DNA from: Deroplatys truncata
Lineage: Eukaryota > Arthropoda > Insecta > Mantodea > Mantidae
Assembly: GCA_030765065.1 (NCBI GenBank)
Contig: CM060987.1
Span: forward strand, 76,456,557-76,520,556
Reading direction: 5' to 3'
DNA: 64,000 nucleotides
Positions 11,501 to 21,300 of the stretch are shown piece by piece. Each line of letters begins with the position of its first letter. The stretch's first letter is position 1. The notes beneath the pieces are model-generated. The model ran no database searches, was not told the DNA's origin, and saw only the letters and a program-made list of their open reading frames with translations. A program made the position numbers and the translations under genes.

Positions 11501-12589
11501 ATTTGGCTGAAGAGGGACATAAACCCTAACCGGCCATGGTTAGCCTAGGCTAACCTAAATTACGCATTTGTTTGTTTGTTTTACCCACATGCTATCCAAT
11601 TGACAACAACGATATTTGTCAGAGTCGTGTGCTTAGATACATTTCCATAATGGCAAATCTAGTTTCCGAGATAAATGCACAGTTTGTTGTTACATTTGGC
11701 ACGTAGTTGTTTTTGCCCACTTCCTCACTGTTCTTTTACGGGTAGGGTTAAGAAGTGGAGGATGATTTTGGCACTCATGCCAGGGTTAGGCCTATTGTGC
11801 CTACTAAGGAAGGGATAAGGCGACAGAATATGAAGGTGGTCAGGTCTAACGGTGGCAGGAAATGCGCAGTGAGCATCTCCGGAAGCGCCCTCGATGACCC
11901 CGAAACCAGATGAATGGACAGACGATTCCGTAACAGTGAAGAAACAGTTCTCTCTTTAAAGGGGAACGAAAGACAAAAATTAATATTCCATTCACCACGT
12001 TAGTTTATTTGTCTTCGGGAATAAATAACAACGCACGCAGTTTCACCATCCCAAGGTTGATGGTTACCTATCGGGTTACGGCCTGTTGTTGAGTAGACGT
12101 GTGACGTCTTGAGAGCCACACTGAACGTAGACAAAACGTACGCAGCATAGATGCTTTAAATGACTAACAAGTTTACGTGTTAATTACACTAGAAGCTCAT
12201 AACTTCTCTGAATAAAAAAGATCAGAGCTAAAGCTAGTGAATCACTTTTCATAATCCAGTTCATACCCACTAGGAGATAAACAGTAGTCCAACATCTGCT
12301 TTGAAAATGAAAGAACGTGGTATCCAACCTATCAGGTGAACCAAAAAAGAGCGATTTTGAAGACTTACACCACTCTGACAGCGATTCCGAGACAGTGTGA
12401 ACACCGAAAATTGTGCTGGTATTATTGGTGTAAGTGTAAGGAATATATACCTATGAAATTCCACCATTATTATTATTATTATTGTTATTACTGTTAATAT
12501 TATTGTTAATAATTTATTTAAAATTGTATAACGTGTCTGTGATCAAACTTCTTATATTGTGAAAACGTTAGAAGCGCTTCAATCGTAGT
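11501..12589. other. Unassigned DNA with a short ATT microsatellite
   Basis: No gene recognised. An (ATT)n run and derived TTA-rich sequence occupies 12464-12525. A copy of GGCCATGGTTA at 11533 repeats one at 11107, but I see no element boundary that explains it. Confidence 0.45.
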
Positions 12590-14430
12590 AACTCTAATGG
12601 GGGTCGAAGCGTGGGAGCAATATTCTTCGATAATGACAGATCAATTGCTGCGTAATGGAACCATATAATGTGTGCAGAATTTTTTTTATTCTGCCATTAT
12701 CAGCAGTTTCCATTCTTCGTTAGATTCCTCATATTTATTTTTCATGATCCAAGGTCCAGATGCTTTGGAGTATTGAATTTTGACAGAGTTTTCTTGTTTA
12801 AATTGAAACTGTAACCTAGCGCTGCTGTCATGAAACTAAGTTGAAGGCCATTATATGAAAAATGTATTCATTTCAGAGCATATCTGAGACGAAGACTGTG
12901 ATAAGCTTCTAAACTGCTAATATGTATATAATGTCGAATATGGATCAAATCTTTTAAGAAGGTGCTATCCAAAATAATTTTTTTCAGAGCATGATAGGTG
13001 CTTGATTCGCCTTTAATCCATAATTTATTTCTTTGGTATCTTCCAACAATTCATCATATTCACAAGATTTCCATACACCATTTTCTAGCCATTTGTGTTT
13101 ATTTTTTATATAATGAAGTGATGTGAATTTTTTCAGTTAATATGCATTTAATATGTAAACTGCTTCTCATTGCAGTTTTGCGCAGCCCATCATAAATGGA
13201 TATTTATATTGGCTTTCCATATCATCAGCTCTTGGTATTTTTTCTACCATTTTAATTTTTTTTATTAGACTTTTATACAAAGCCATACGTCAAATTCATG
13301 TTCAACTCCCGGTGCTGAAGTATCTCATACCTGTCTGTTGGAGAGAGAAATTTAAACTCTACACATTTCCTGTTTTGCGAACTTAGTCATTATTTTGTCA
13401 CAAGTAGCCTTTCAACTCCTTGAACATGTTCAAAATCAATAATTTTGCGGGAGTTTAAATTCATGGCAGAATATTTGTCTGAAAATCTTGGGGAGTCATA
13501 CTGCCCATCCCCTGCCAGGCATATAGATATACCACAACCATTTAATGAATTCAAGTTGTTTGTTTTCTCTCTTGAACCCAGACTGCTCTAAAAACTGGTT
13601 GCTGCCATGTTTCGAATGATTTTATCGAAAGCCTTGAAAACATTTCTAAACCTAGCAATGCTGCTGCTATTTGCAGAAGGATTTAAACTGCTGAAACAAT
13701 ATGCCGGATAATAATAAAGGACTTGTTATTAAAGCATTTCCTCCCGGTTTCCTTCCTGATAAACTCTGTGAGTTCCAAGTGAATGTATTACCGCAATAAT
13801 ACACTGTTTTAACACATAGCATTGTCCCTTTAATGTAGTGAAAAATTGTTTTGATTTCATTTCTACGTAAAACACATACCTTGAAAAACAAAAGTGGAGA
13901 TGTCCAAGCAACAATGAAATATTCCGCTGTAACTTAATTTAAATGAAAGTTTCTTCTTCTTCTTCTTCCTCGTTATCACTTGTGTCAGAATGTGAAGTAT
14001 CAGGTTCGTAGAAAGTTTCATTCAGCTTATCCTGATCTTCCTCACCATTGTTCGTTTTGTAGATATTTTCAGGTTCCAACAATATATATTTCCTTATGAT
14101 TTCAGTACCTAGTCTACGTTGTACTTCTGAATACTTGGTTCTTTCATAACCTTCTGTTCTGAATTCCCTTTCACTACTTTTATCATCATCGCTTTCGTTG
14201 CCAATCTTATTGCAAGCAACATTGTAGCATAGCTAAGAAACTATACCTTTACAATTTCTAGCCTCATATCGTTCTGTTCTTTGTCCTTTGCTCTTGGATG
14301 AAGATGGTGAAGGTCTTACCAGAACTTTATATTTGAAATTTGTCTTCATTTTTCCTTATAGTAGGAATAGCTCCAAGTTTTAATAAAGACTCTCTGAAAT
14401 TTTCATTCGTCATAACTTCTTCTTTAATAA
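12590..14430 (-). pseudogene. Decayed DDE-transposase-like gene (Kolobok-like, tentative)
   Basis: Reading leftward, a start-like block (MTNENFRESLLKLG, near 14415) and an acidic stretch (SDTSDNEEEEEETF, near 13950) precede a core block at about 13520-13440. That block reads AGDGQYDSPRFSDKYSA, the GDGxxDSPxxSxKY signature of a multi-copy metazoan transposase-like family. Later blocks keep the family order: NKHKWLENGVWKSCEYDELL near 13100, YHALKKIILDSTFLKDLIHI near 12980, and EAYHSLRLRYALK..HFSYNG near 12880. All blocks lie in the right order on the minus strand but in different frames with many stops, so this is an old dead copy. Assignment to the Kolobok superfamily is from memory and only moderately sure. 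No TIRs were found. Confidence 0.65.
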
Positions 14431-14460
14431 CTGTGTCTGTTCATAATCTGTGCCCATAAA

Positions 14461-15367
14461 TGTGAGGCAGTATTTTATATTACAACACTGTGAATGCCAG
14501 AGTGATTGTAGTGTAAATTAACATTATTGTATGACAATGATTTGAGATGTTTGTTAATTATAAGCATTGTTAGGAAATAAGTTTACACGGCCTCACTGAA
14601 ACTGACAATAGGAGCGGATAACAATGAGCGAGGGGGTGAGTTGTTTATCAATTAGAAGAGACAAACAAATGACGTTAGAGCAGCGCGCTTTTCTGTAGAA
14701 ATGGAGGGAATATTTTCCCTAGAGCATATGTGTTCGTAACTTTGATTGGATATAAAAATAGATGCTAATGTTGGCGCGCTTTATTAACCAATAGCAGCTC
14801 GATTATAATCTTTAGGCATATCGGGGTGAGGGAGTATAAATTCCGAGCCAGAGACGGGTAACGCGCAGTTCTACAGAATAATTCACAAGGCAAACGTCGC
14901 GCAGTTCAAGAGAATCATTCACGGGTTACACGTCGCGCAGTTTAAGAGAATCATTCGCGGGTTACACGTCGCACAGTTCAACAGAATAATCCACGGGTTA
15001 CACGTTACGCAGTTCTACATAATCTCTCGCATCGTAAAGTTAGTTAAAAGATGTGAAATACGCGAATTAATAATGTGCGGCAAATAAGTGATTATAATTA
15101 CATACTAAAATATAACAGTTTCAGTCTGGTGTGTATCAAGAGTAATTATGTGAAATTAATGAAGTGTGACGGCAATAAAAGTGTAAAAATAAATTCTTTT
15201 ATCAGTGTTATCTTTAGTAACAACTCCTTTCCGTTTACACACCCTGTTTAAGAGATTTGCTCGACTGGGTAATAATAGCTAGCCGGAGGACAAAGAACTC
15301 AAAATTCAAAATAGTAAAACAATAACAGGCGCTCAGCAAATAAGATAACACGAACGATACCGCGACA
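14461..15367 (+). mobile_element. LTR of the same Gypsy-type family, copy 2 (907 bp)
   Basis: It starts TGTGAGGCAGTATTTTATAT and ends CGCGACA, matching copy 1 (7237-8104) along its whole length in the opposite orientation. It carries CCAAT, TATAAA at 14835-14840, five 36-bp tandem units (14859-15038) and CAATAAAAGTG near 15172. The following AATGG and ATAAAC bases match the start of the region after copy 1, but most of the primer-binding site is missing. It therefore looks like a 5' LTR with a deletion just inside, not a solo LTR. No internal coding region was recognised to the right. Confidence 0.8.
14859..15038 (+). repeat. Five tandem 36-bp units inside LTR copy 2
   Basis: Units start at 14859, 14895, 14931, 14967 and 15003. 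Units 2 to 4 are nearly identical (CGTCGCRCAGTTYAASAGAA core), while units 1 and 5 are diverged edges. The array begins 18 bp after the TATA box, so it would lie in the transcribed 5' leader. Confidence 0.9.
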
Positions 15368-15924
15368 AATGGAAGGAACATAAACGAGCACCGGGACCAG
15401 GCAAAAATATTTTCTTTTGCAAAATACTACCCATTTCCTATATCTTTTGGGAGATTCGCCTCTGAAAACGCATGAAAGTGAGTTCCTTTCTGTGTTTTCT
15501 TTCTCATATTTCCCTTCTCACAGCTATATGCACAACATTGAGACATCTTATTTTTCACAATATTGCGTTGTTTGTATAATAATAAACTGACTCAGTAACA
15601 CCATCACGAAGTACACTACTCTTGGACTTAAATGCCAACAAAAACAATGTTTGAAAACGTATTACTGCACATACAACAATGACTTACTTATGATCTCCCA
15701 ACTGCTTCCAGCGCATGGCTGGCTCTGATGACGTATACGCTGGTTATTATTTCGCTTGCTCTGCAATAACGGTGGCGGAATAAGAAAACAATGTTACCAC
15801 TGTATTTTACAGGTCATATCCATCATTTAGGAAGAAACATGATGTTTGTGTTTCGTTCTCTTTAAAACATGCATTCATCACATACCACCAACCATCGTGC
15901 TAAACCTTGCAACCCCCCAAAATA
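15368..15924. other. Unassigned, possibly remnant of LTR element interior
   Basis: Directly follows LTR copy 2 but shows no retroviral-type coding motif in any frame I checked. Confidence 0.4.
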
Positions 15925-16105
15925 AAAGGTAATGAGGGACCGGAAAATTCCTGGTTGACGTTATCTACCAGACCATGCTGCTACCGATCTAGGAAAACTA
16001 CAAATAAAAAAGACCCTCATTGTCAGGAGTTTTGGCCCAACGGGAACCCGATACCTCTGAATTAAGCCTCATACGCTACCGTCTGAATCATTCCGCTTGG
16101 TTCAT
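15925..16105 (-). mobile_element. tRNA-derived SINE, family E copy 1
   Basis: On the minus strand the head reads ATGATTCAGACGGTAGCG (A box) and GGTATCGGGTTCCCGTTGG (B box) with tRNA-like spacing, followed by an unrelated tail toward 15925. A second member with matching head order lies at 60560-60645. Ends are approximate; no target duplication was found. Confidence 0.6.
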
Positions 16106-16929
16106 TTATTTTAAGGTTTGCAGATATTGTTACGGTTAAGTATTTAAATTATCTATGTTTATCTTCACTCCCATCTTTGGAAAGTTCTGAAGTCAGTGTT
16201 GGAATATTATTGGAATAGCCACTGCTGTTTAATTCTAGATGTGATTAAAGGGACAGGAAGCACACTTGTCAAAATGCTAAATAATATACGATTTTGCGCT
16301 AACTTTTACAATGCAAAATATTGATGATGCATACGGATTGAGGCATTCAACTATTTTTGTATAACATTATGTTGCCATCTCTGCTTGCGCGTGCTTCCAC
16401 ATGGAATCGCGTGAGGTACTAATTGGTACATACGATATGTGCTCTCCCCTTACACCTCGAAACGGCATAAGTCCTGAATTCTTGTGCGCATGTCTGAAAT
16501 CTACCGCTGCTGCCAAGCCACATTCATATACAAAAGTATGTTGCAATGCGACATCAACTTATCTGAATAAATAGCGTCATTCGTGACGTTACACTCTCAT
16601 CGGAAGATGTTATGTTCTTATTGTACATGGTGAATATGAAATAAAATAATTTGTATTTGCTTGTTCACGTGCTTTTGTTTTAACTTTTGCCATGGTAGGA
16701 GGGCACTACACTTGCAGACGCCCGTTTTATAAAGGCACAGGTTGGGGATGCAGTTACAAAAACAATCTCACAAGGAGATGTATTACCAGAACTGAAAATC
16801 ACAATTGTCTCTAAAATTAGAGATTAAAAAAATTGTAGATAAATGACTCATCACTTCGTACAGTGTCAATGTTGAAAATATTTGTTTTGTTTACCTTTCA
16901 TTCTGTACATATTCTACTATGTTACATGC
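16106..16929. other. Unassigned DNA
   Basis: No recognised gene or repeat between the SINE and the RT remnant. Confidence 0.45.
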
Positions 16930-17600
16930 TTGCTAAAATATAGTGCACCATACCCTATATTATCATCACCATCATCATATGTAAGGTGGGCGTCCAGGCC
17001 AATTCATCTCAGAGGTAATCTTGCCATCTACGTCAAGGTCGTCCAATATCCCGAACTCCTTTTCAGATATACTGTAGTGCCTGGTGTGTTATTCTTGTCG
17101 GATTCATCCACAAAATCTGTTCCGATCATACCATCCTGTTTCGAGTTATCCCTTGGATTAGTAAAAGCTTTTAAGTTCTTGTCTGATGATTTAATTTCTG
17201 ATGTGGTCTCTCCGGATACAGTAACTGTTCTCACAAATTTCATTTCTGCAGCACCTATTTTTCTTCTATCTGATCTGTTAATTTCCCTGTTTTCGGGCCC
17301 GTAATCAGTGTGGCTACTGCCATGACATTGTAATACTTCGTCATAGTGACTTTTCTATCTTTATCTTTTAAAGTTCTTACTATTGTCCCACACATCCGTT
17401 TTTAAGTTTATTTATTTTGTGATTAAACCTACATCAGAATAAAATGACACAACACACCTAAATACTTGTTGCTTGTGCTTGTTCAATATTTATGCCATCA
17501 ATGGTATTTTACACTTATGCTTACCACAGAAAGTCACACCTTTTATTTTTGTTGTAGAATGCAAATTATAATCCTTCATGATTTTACTCACTGGCATCAT
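16930..17600 (-). pseudogene. Decayed non-LTR reverse transcriptase, thumb and C-terminal part
   Basis: On the minus strand 17560-17440 reads in patches FCGKHKCKI..INIEQAQ, and 17310-17230 reads YGPENREINRSDRRKIGAAE followed by MKFVRTV. This is the order of the post-RT region in a common arthropod endonuclease-RT family, where the patches correspond to a GKH..IEQV..YLG block and a YGSE..RIEAAEMRFLR block. Frames shift and stops intervene. The rest of the 140-codon plus-strand frame at 16882-17304 is a shadow of this remnant. Confidence 0.5.
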
Positions 17601-17707
17601 AGCCAACTGTAATTATTAATTACTCGTCCACAAAAAGGCATTTTAAAAACTAAATTTTCCAGCATAAAATTAGTTTAAACTGCGTTTCCCATTCGCAGAC
17701 AGTGATA

Positions 17708-17734
17708 TATATTATAAAAAGAGAACATTTCGTA

Positions 17735-17784
<50 letters not shown>

Positions 17785-17825
17785 CGCATGTATATAGGGT
17801 AATCTCAAATATCATTCAACAGATT
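17708..17825 (+). repeat. Repeat Y, left part (split by ACT repeats)
   Basis: TTATAAAAAGAGAACATTT followed by a TG-rich tract and TATATAGGGTAATCTCAAA matches the start of repeat Y at 43341-43400. The matching right part resumes at 19555-19760, after two ACT repeats. Y begins like the microsatellite-associated DINE/Lep1-type repeats of insects (TATTATAAA..GAAA..TTTG), a resemblance that is only suggestive. Confidence 0.5.
17736..17789 (+). repeat. (TG)n/(CG)n microsatellite
   Basis: About 20 TG units run into a short CG run. It lies inside the left part of repeat Y. Confidence 0.95.
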
Positions 17826-18655
17826 GTACTTTCTCTACTACGTATAGTAAGTAGTAGGGGAAGTATTGCATTCGATACTGGGATTTCACAAAAAGCATTT
17901 TCGGAAACCTCTCCGTGTGTGTGTGTGTGTGTCTGTCCGTCTGTGTATTTGTCTGTGAACAGCAAAACTCAAAAACGAAAAGTCGGATAAATACTAAACT
18001 TGGTATTTGAGTTTAGTATCTTCCAGGGATGCGACACGAAGATTTTCAAGAAAATTCTCCCACTCCAGATTACCCTTTACAAGGAACATTTTTCGAAAAT
18101 GTTGATTTTCTTAAAAATGCCTCTAATAATTTTGATTAAAGTTTAAGATATTTTCATGGAAAATTAAATATATATGTTGAATTTCCTGAGAATTTCCTCT
18201 AAAGTTCTCTTCATTCCGAATTATTTTCGCGTAGCTGGTAAACCGTAATATATAGACAAAATTTCACTACACAAAAATGTAGATCTCATTAAAACACACA
18301 ATTTATGTCATATGCATCTTTTTGTCCAGTGAACATTTCCGAGACATTCCTTGTTATTTGTTTGAATTTTCCAATACTTAGGCTTTTTCTCAAATGGGAA
18401 TTCGTTATTATTATTATTTATGCCCTGGACATGCAAAGTGAATGCAGTGCGCCACATAGCAACCAGCTCTTAAAAGATTTGACTATCGCTTATAACCTAC
18501 CATGTTCCCCTTGTACGTACCAGAAAATTAGCGATAATATAGTTTCTGCAAATCTTTATCTCGATTATCTTCAATCAGATGGAGAATAAGCGTTTGTTAA
18601 AATAGTTTGTATAAGAGTAGAGAAAGTCATGTGAGTGCAAAACATAAGATTTTTT
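17826..18655 (-). mobile_element. ACT repeat, near full length
   Basis: The hairpin end is at the left: ACTTTCTCTACTACG from 17828 with a distal arm ending at 17864. A second TG run follows at 17914-17931. The body then carries the family's conserved words (AAAACGAAAAGTCGGATAAA, GCGACACGAAGATTTTCAAG) and the element ends in GTAGAGAAAGTCATGTGAG near 18640. No coding capacity. It sits inside repeat Y, 95 bp from an inverted copy. Confidence 0.85.
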
Positions 18656-18750
18656 ATGATTCTTTCACCAGTTAAAAATCTAATTCTCTCTCACGGATAT
18701 AGTCTATAAGATCCCTTCTAATTTCATTTCATAACTTACTACAATATTAA

Positions 18751-19562
18751 AAGTCTAATGTGATACAATCACATGACTTTCTCTACCCTTTAAGGTTTAT
18801 TAGTGGGCATACAAACTATTCTTACCCAAGCTTATTTTATATCTACTACAATTTATACCAAATAAACATCTTCAAAAATAGCTAAATTACATATTTCGTT
18901 ATAGATACAAAGGGATCAGCGACAATCAAATGTTTAAGGCCTGGACGCTATATGCCGCCTTAAAATTCCTCACAGTTTATATGCAATCACGAGAAACAAT
19001 TGAATGTTGAAAGGACTTTAAGAGAATGACCAGGAAATGAACACTTTGAACTTTTAATAACGGCTTATGATACAAGAAAACTTGTTTGAAATAAAGTGTG
19101 TGTTTTAAGGAGATTATATTTTTTATATAGTACGTTTTCGTCTATCGGTTAACGTTTAACAGTTGCACAAGATTATACAAAATACCTCCCGAATGAAGAG
19201 AACTTCACAAGCTATTCCCGAAAATTCAAGATATATGTTTTATTTTTCATATAAATATCTTTCACATATGGCATTTTAAGCAAAATCGTTAGAGCCATTT
19301 TTTTATAAAATAAAAATAAATTCGAAAAATATTCCCTGTCGCATCTTTGGAAGATATTAAACCTAAACACTTACTTAAATACTTATACGACTTTTCGTTT
19401 TTGAGTCATGGTGTTCACAGACACACGTACATGTTTATAAACATGCTTTATTTGGATTTAGGTGGCCTCAAAACATGTATTTCTGATTAAATCTGGATAT
19501 CCAATTTTTGGGCGGAATAGAATAATTTCCGTACTTACTATACGTAGTCGGGAAAGTAAAAA
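18751..19562 (+). mobile_element. ACT repeat, near full length
   Basis: Opens with TCTAATGTGATACAATCACA and ACTTTCTCTAC, and closes with TACTTACTATACGTAGT followed by GGGAAAGTAAAA at the hairpin end. It is diverged from the left neighbour but collinear in inverse orientation, and lacks a long CA run. Together with 17826-18655 it forms an inverted pair. Confidence 0.85.
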
Positions 19563-19760
19563 GGATTTACGAAGCCTTTGTGCTTGAGTACGGACGCATT
19601 GGAGTGATAAAAGAATATGTTTGCGAAGAAGTCTTTTGACTTTTAGTTGAGAATACCACAGCGCAGAAAACATTGTTAATATTCCACAGAAACCGCATGT
19701 AAAATAAGATAAATGCCACGGATATTTCATTCCAAGCAATATGTATGTATATTGTCACCA
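19555..19760 (+). repeat. Repeat Y, right part
   Basis: Aligns by eye with 43498-43690, sharing ATAAAAGAAYATGYTTG, GAGAATRCCA and GCCAYGGATATTTCATYC in the same order. It completes the Y copy whose left part lies at 17708-17825. Confidence 0.55.
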
Positions 19761-19924
19761 TGTAAACATGTTTTAATAACCCTCAACTTAGAAATCTTTC
19801 GCTTTATTTGATTTGTATATTGTAGTCTAAGATCGTTAGCAGGTTATGTTAAATAGTTATATAAAGAGATAAAATTGTGTCCAGCAACATCAGAAATCAA
19901 TCAACTGATATTTTATACTTAACA

Positions 19925-20345
19925 ACAGAGAATATAATTTTCCTCGATGGTGGCAGACTATGCATCTTTTCCAAAGCGGTTAACTTACTGGTCTGGAAGT
20001 AGTGAATCTTCACATTCACGAGCCTAGGCTCCATTTCATTGTGTACGTTAAGAATCTATGTGTTATGTGAAAATAATGTAGCTGTTATCTTATTGAATAA
20101 CTATGGGGTTTAAAGAGAAGGTACAGAGGTTTAAAATGTCGCCTACTGTGATTGTCTAAATACTTACTCGACCATTCCGATCGATAATTGTTCCAAGGTC
20201 AAAGGCTATATACGCTATGCAGCATTTCCAGAACTTGGAACACCGTCGGGGGAGGTTAAGGAAATCAGACTTCTGCCGATGTTTCGCATCCTTTAGTGTG
20301 AACATCAGGGAATGTTTAATACATTATTAGGGTTAACCGCGGCTG
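19925..20345 (+). repeat. Repeat X, copy 1
   Basis: Aligns by eye with 45553-45960 along about 410 bp. Shared blocks include GACTATGC, GTGATTRTCTAAA, TTACTCGACC, CATTTCCAGAA and ACATTATTAGGG-like bases in the same order. Identity looks like 65-70 percent. No coding frame, terminal repeat or tRNA box was recognised, so the class is unknown. Confidence 0.5.
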
Positions 20346-20684
20346 TACGAAATTACAATTATAAGGGGTGAAGGGGATGATTTACCATAAAAATCCCGTA
20401 GATTTATTTTAAAATGATTACATAAAAATGGGGGAGTTAAATGATATTAATACATCGTCATTCGAGTTTAAAAAGCCACCCGTGCAACGTCGAGCATTAA
20501 GATAGTACGTAAAGAGAAAGTGTATGTACGATACCGTAGTTGGTATTGCTGTAAATTCAATTGGATAGTTCTTTTAGCATAAATGTCATGACAAAACTTC
20601 ATACACCAGTGTTTAGGGAGTATCTAGTTATTGCATTTTATGATTCCTGAAATGCTTCTTAAATCAAAACACATCCAGCGTCTA

Positions 20685-20872
20685 AGACAGCTAGCTATTA
20701 AAGATGTAATGGGCAGCCCTGTCTTACTCCTAGATTAATTACTTCCGATTTTAATTAAATGCTTATTTTTCCTTGAATCATAATTATTTTTGTGTTTTGT
20801 GTTCTTGGTATCTTGTATTTCTCATAATTTACTGCGGTTTGCTTTATCTAAGGCTTTCATATAATCAATGGA
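20685..20872 (-). pseudogene. Non-LTR reverse transcriptase fragment, motifs A and B
   Basis: Minus-strand reading gives IDYMKALDKANRSKL near 20868-20825 (RT motif A, DYxKAFDxVNRxKLW) and then INLGVRQGCPL near 20735-20705 (motif B). It continues the frame of the fragment at 21137-21300; the gap is an inserted SINE. In-frame stops make it dead. Confidence 0.7.
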
Positions 20873-21136
20873 TTAAATTAAATTAAATTGTGTTTAATTT
20901 ATGGACGTTCTTTAACTGCTGTGGTTCTTAGCGTCCCATTCTATATTGGGTGTGAAAGACCGGTAATTTTGCTCAAAGGCTCTTTATCAGGCTTGAGGTT
21001 CTTTTAAGTGCCGGGACCTCCGGATTTACTTCCCTTCCGAAGTAAGTCATGCTAAGGATTTTTACGCCCGAAAAAATCCATCGCCCTCCGCCGGGTTTGA
21101 ACCCGCGACCTCGGGAAGTAGAGGTCTTACTACGAA
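20873..21136 (-). mobile_element. tRNA-derived SINE, family B, 5' truncated
   Basis: On the minus strand it carries the B box GGGTTCAAACCCGGCGGAGG, the family body with TTCGGAAGGGAAGTAA, AACCTCAAGCCTGATAAAGA and GAACGTCCATAAATTAAA, and ends in an AATTTAATTTAAT tail. The A-box half of the head is missing. It interrupts a reverse-transcriptase frame. Confidence 0.85.
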
Positions 21137-21300
21137 GGTCTTAAAATTAAACTTTCCTCTTTTTAAAATTATTTGACGTAAAGTAAATACACTATCTCCA
21201 CATGGCCTTCCCTTTCGAAATCCATATTGTTCCTCTTTTAATAGTATCTCGGAAATCACATTTAGCCTTCTGCTTGCGATTTTTTTGGTACACCTTGTAG
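21137..21300 (-). pseudogene. Non-LTR reverse transcriptase fragment, upstream part
   Basis: Minus-strand residues EEQYGFRKGRPCGDSVFTLR at about 21235-21176 are the conserved RT block (EQxGFRxGRSxxDxIFTLRQ) that precedes motif A. The continuing motif A is found beyond the SINE at 20873-21136. Upstream the frame decays quickly. Confidence 0.75.

Noticed and set aside
11104-11545. GGCCATGGTTA direct repeats as the Jockey target duplication
   Set aside because: Both lie downstream of ORF2 and neither is at the element start, so they cannot flank the insertion.
16882-17304. 140-codon plus-strand hydrophobic protein
   Set aside because: It is the shadow of a minus-strand RT remnant, where RT blocks are readable.
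17736-17789. CRISPR-like or satellite array
   Set aside because: Plain dinucleotide microsatellite; no spacer-repeat organisation anywhere in the window.
17826-19562. ACT repeat pair as a TIR transposon
   Set aside because: The unit has unequal ends (hairpin on one side only) and occurs singly in many places; the inverted arrangement is two copies, not one element with long TIRs.
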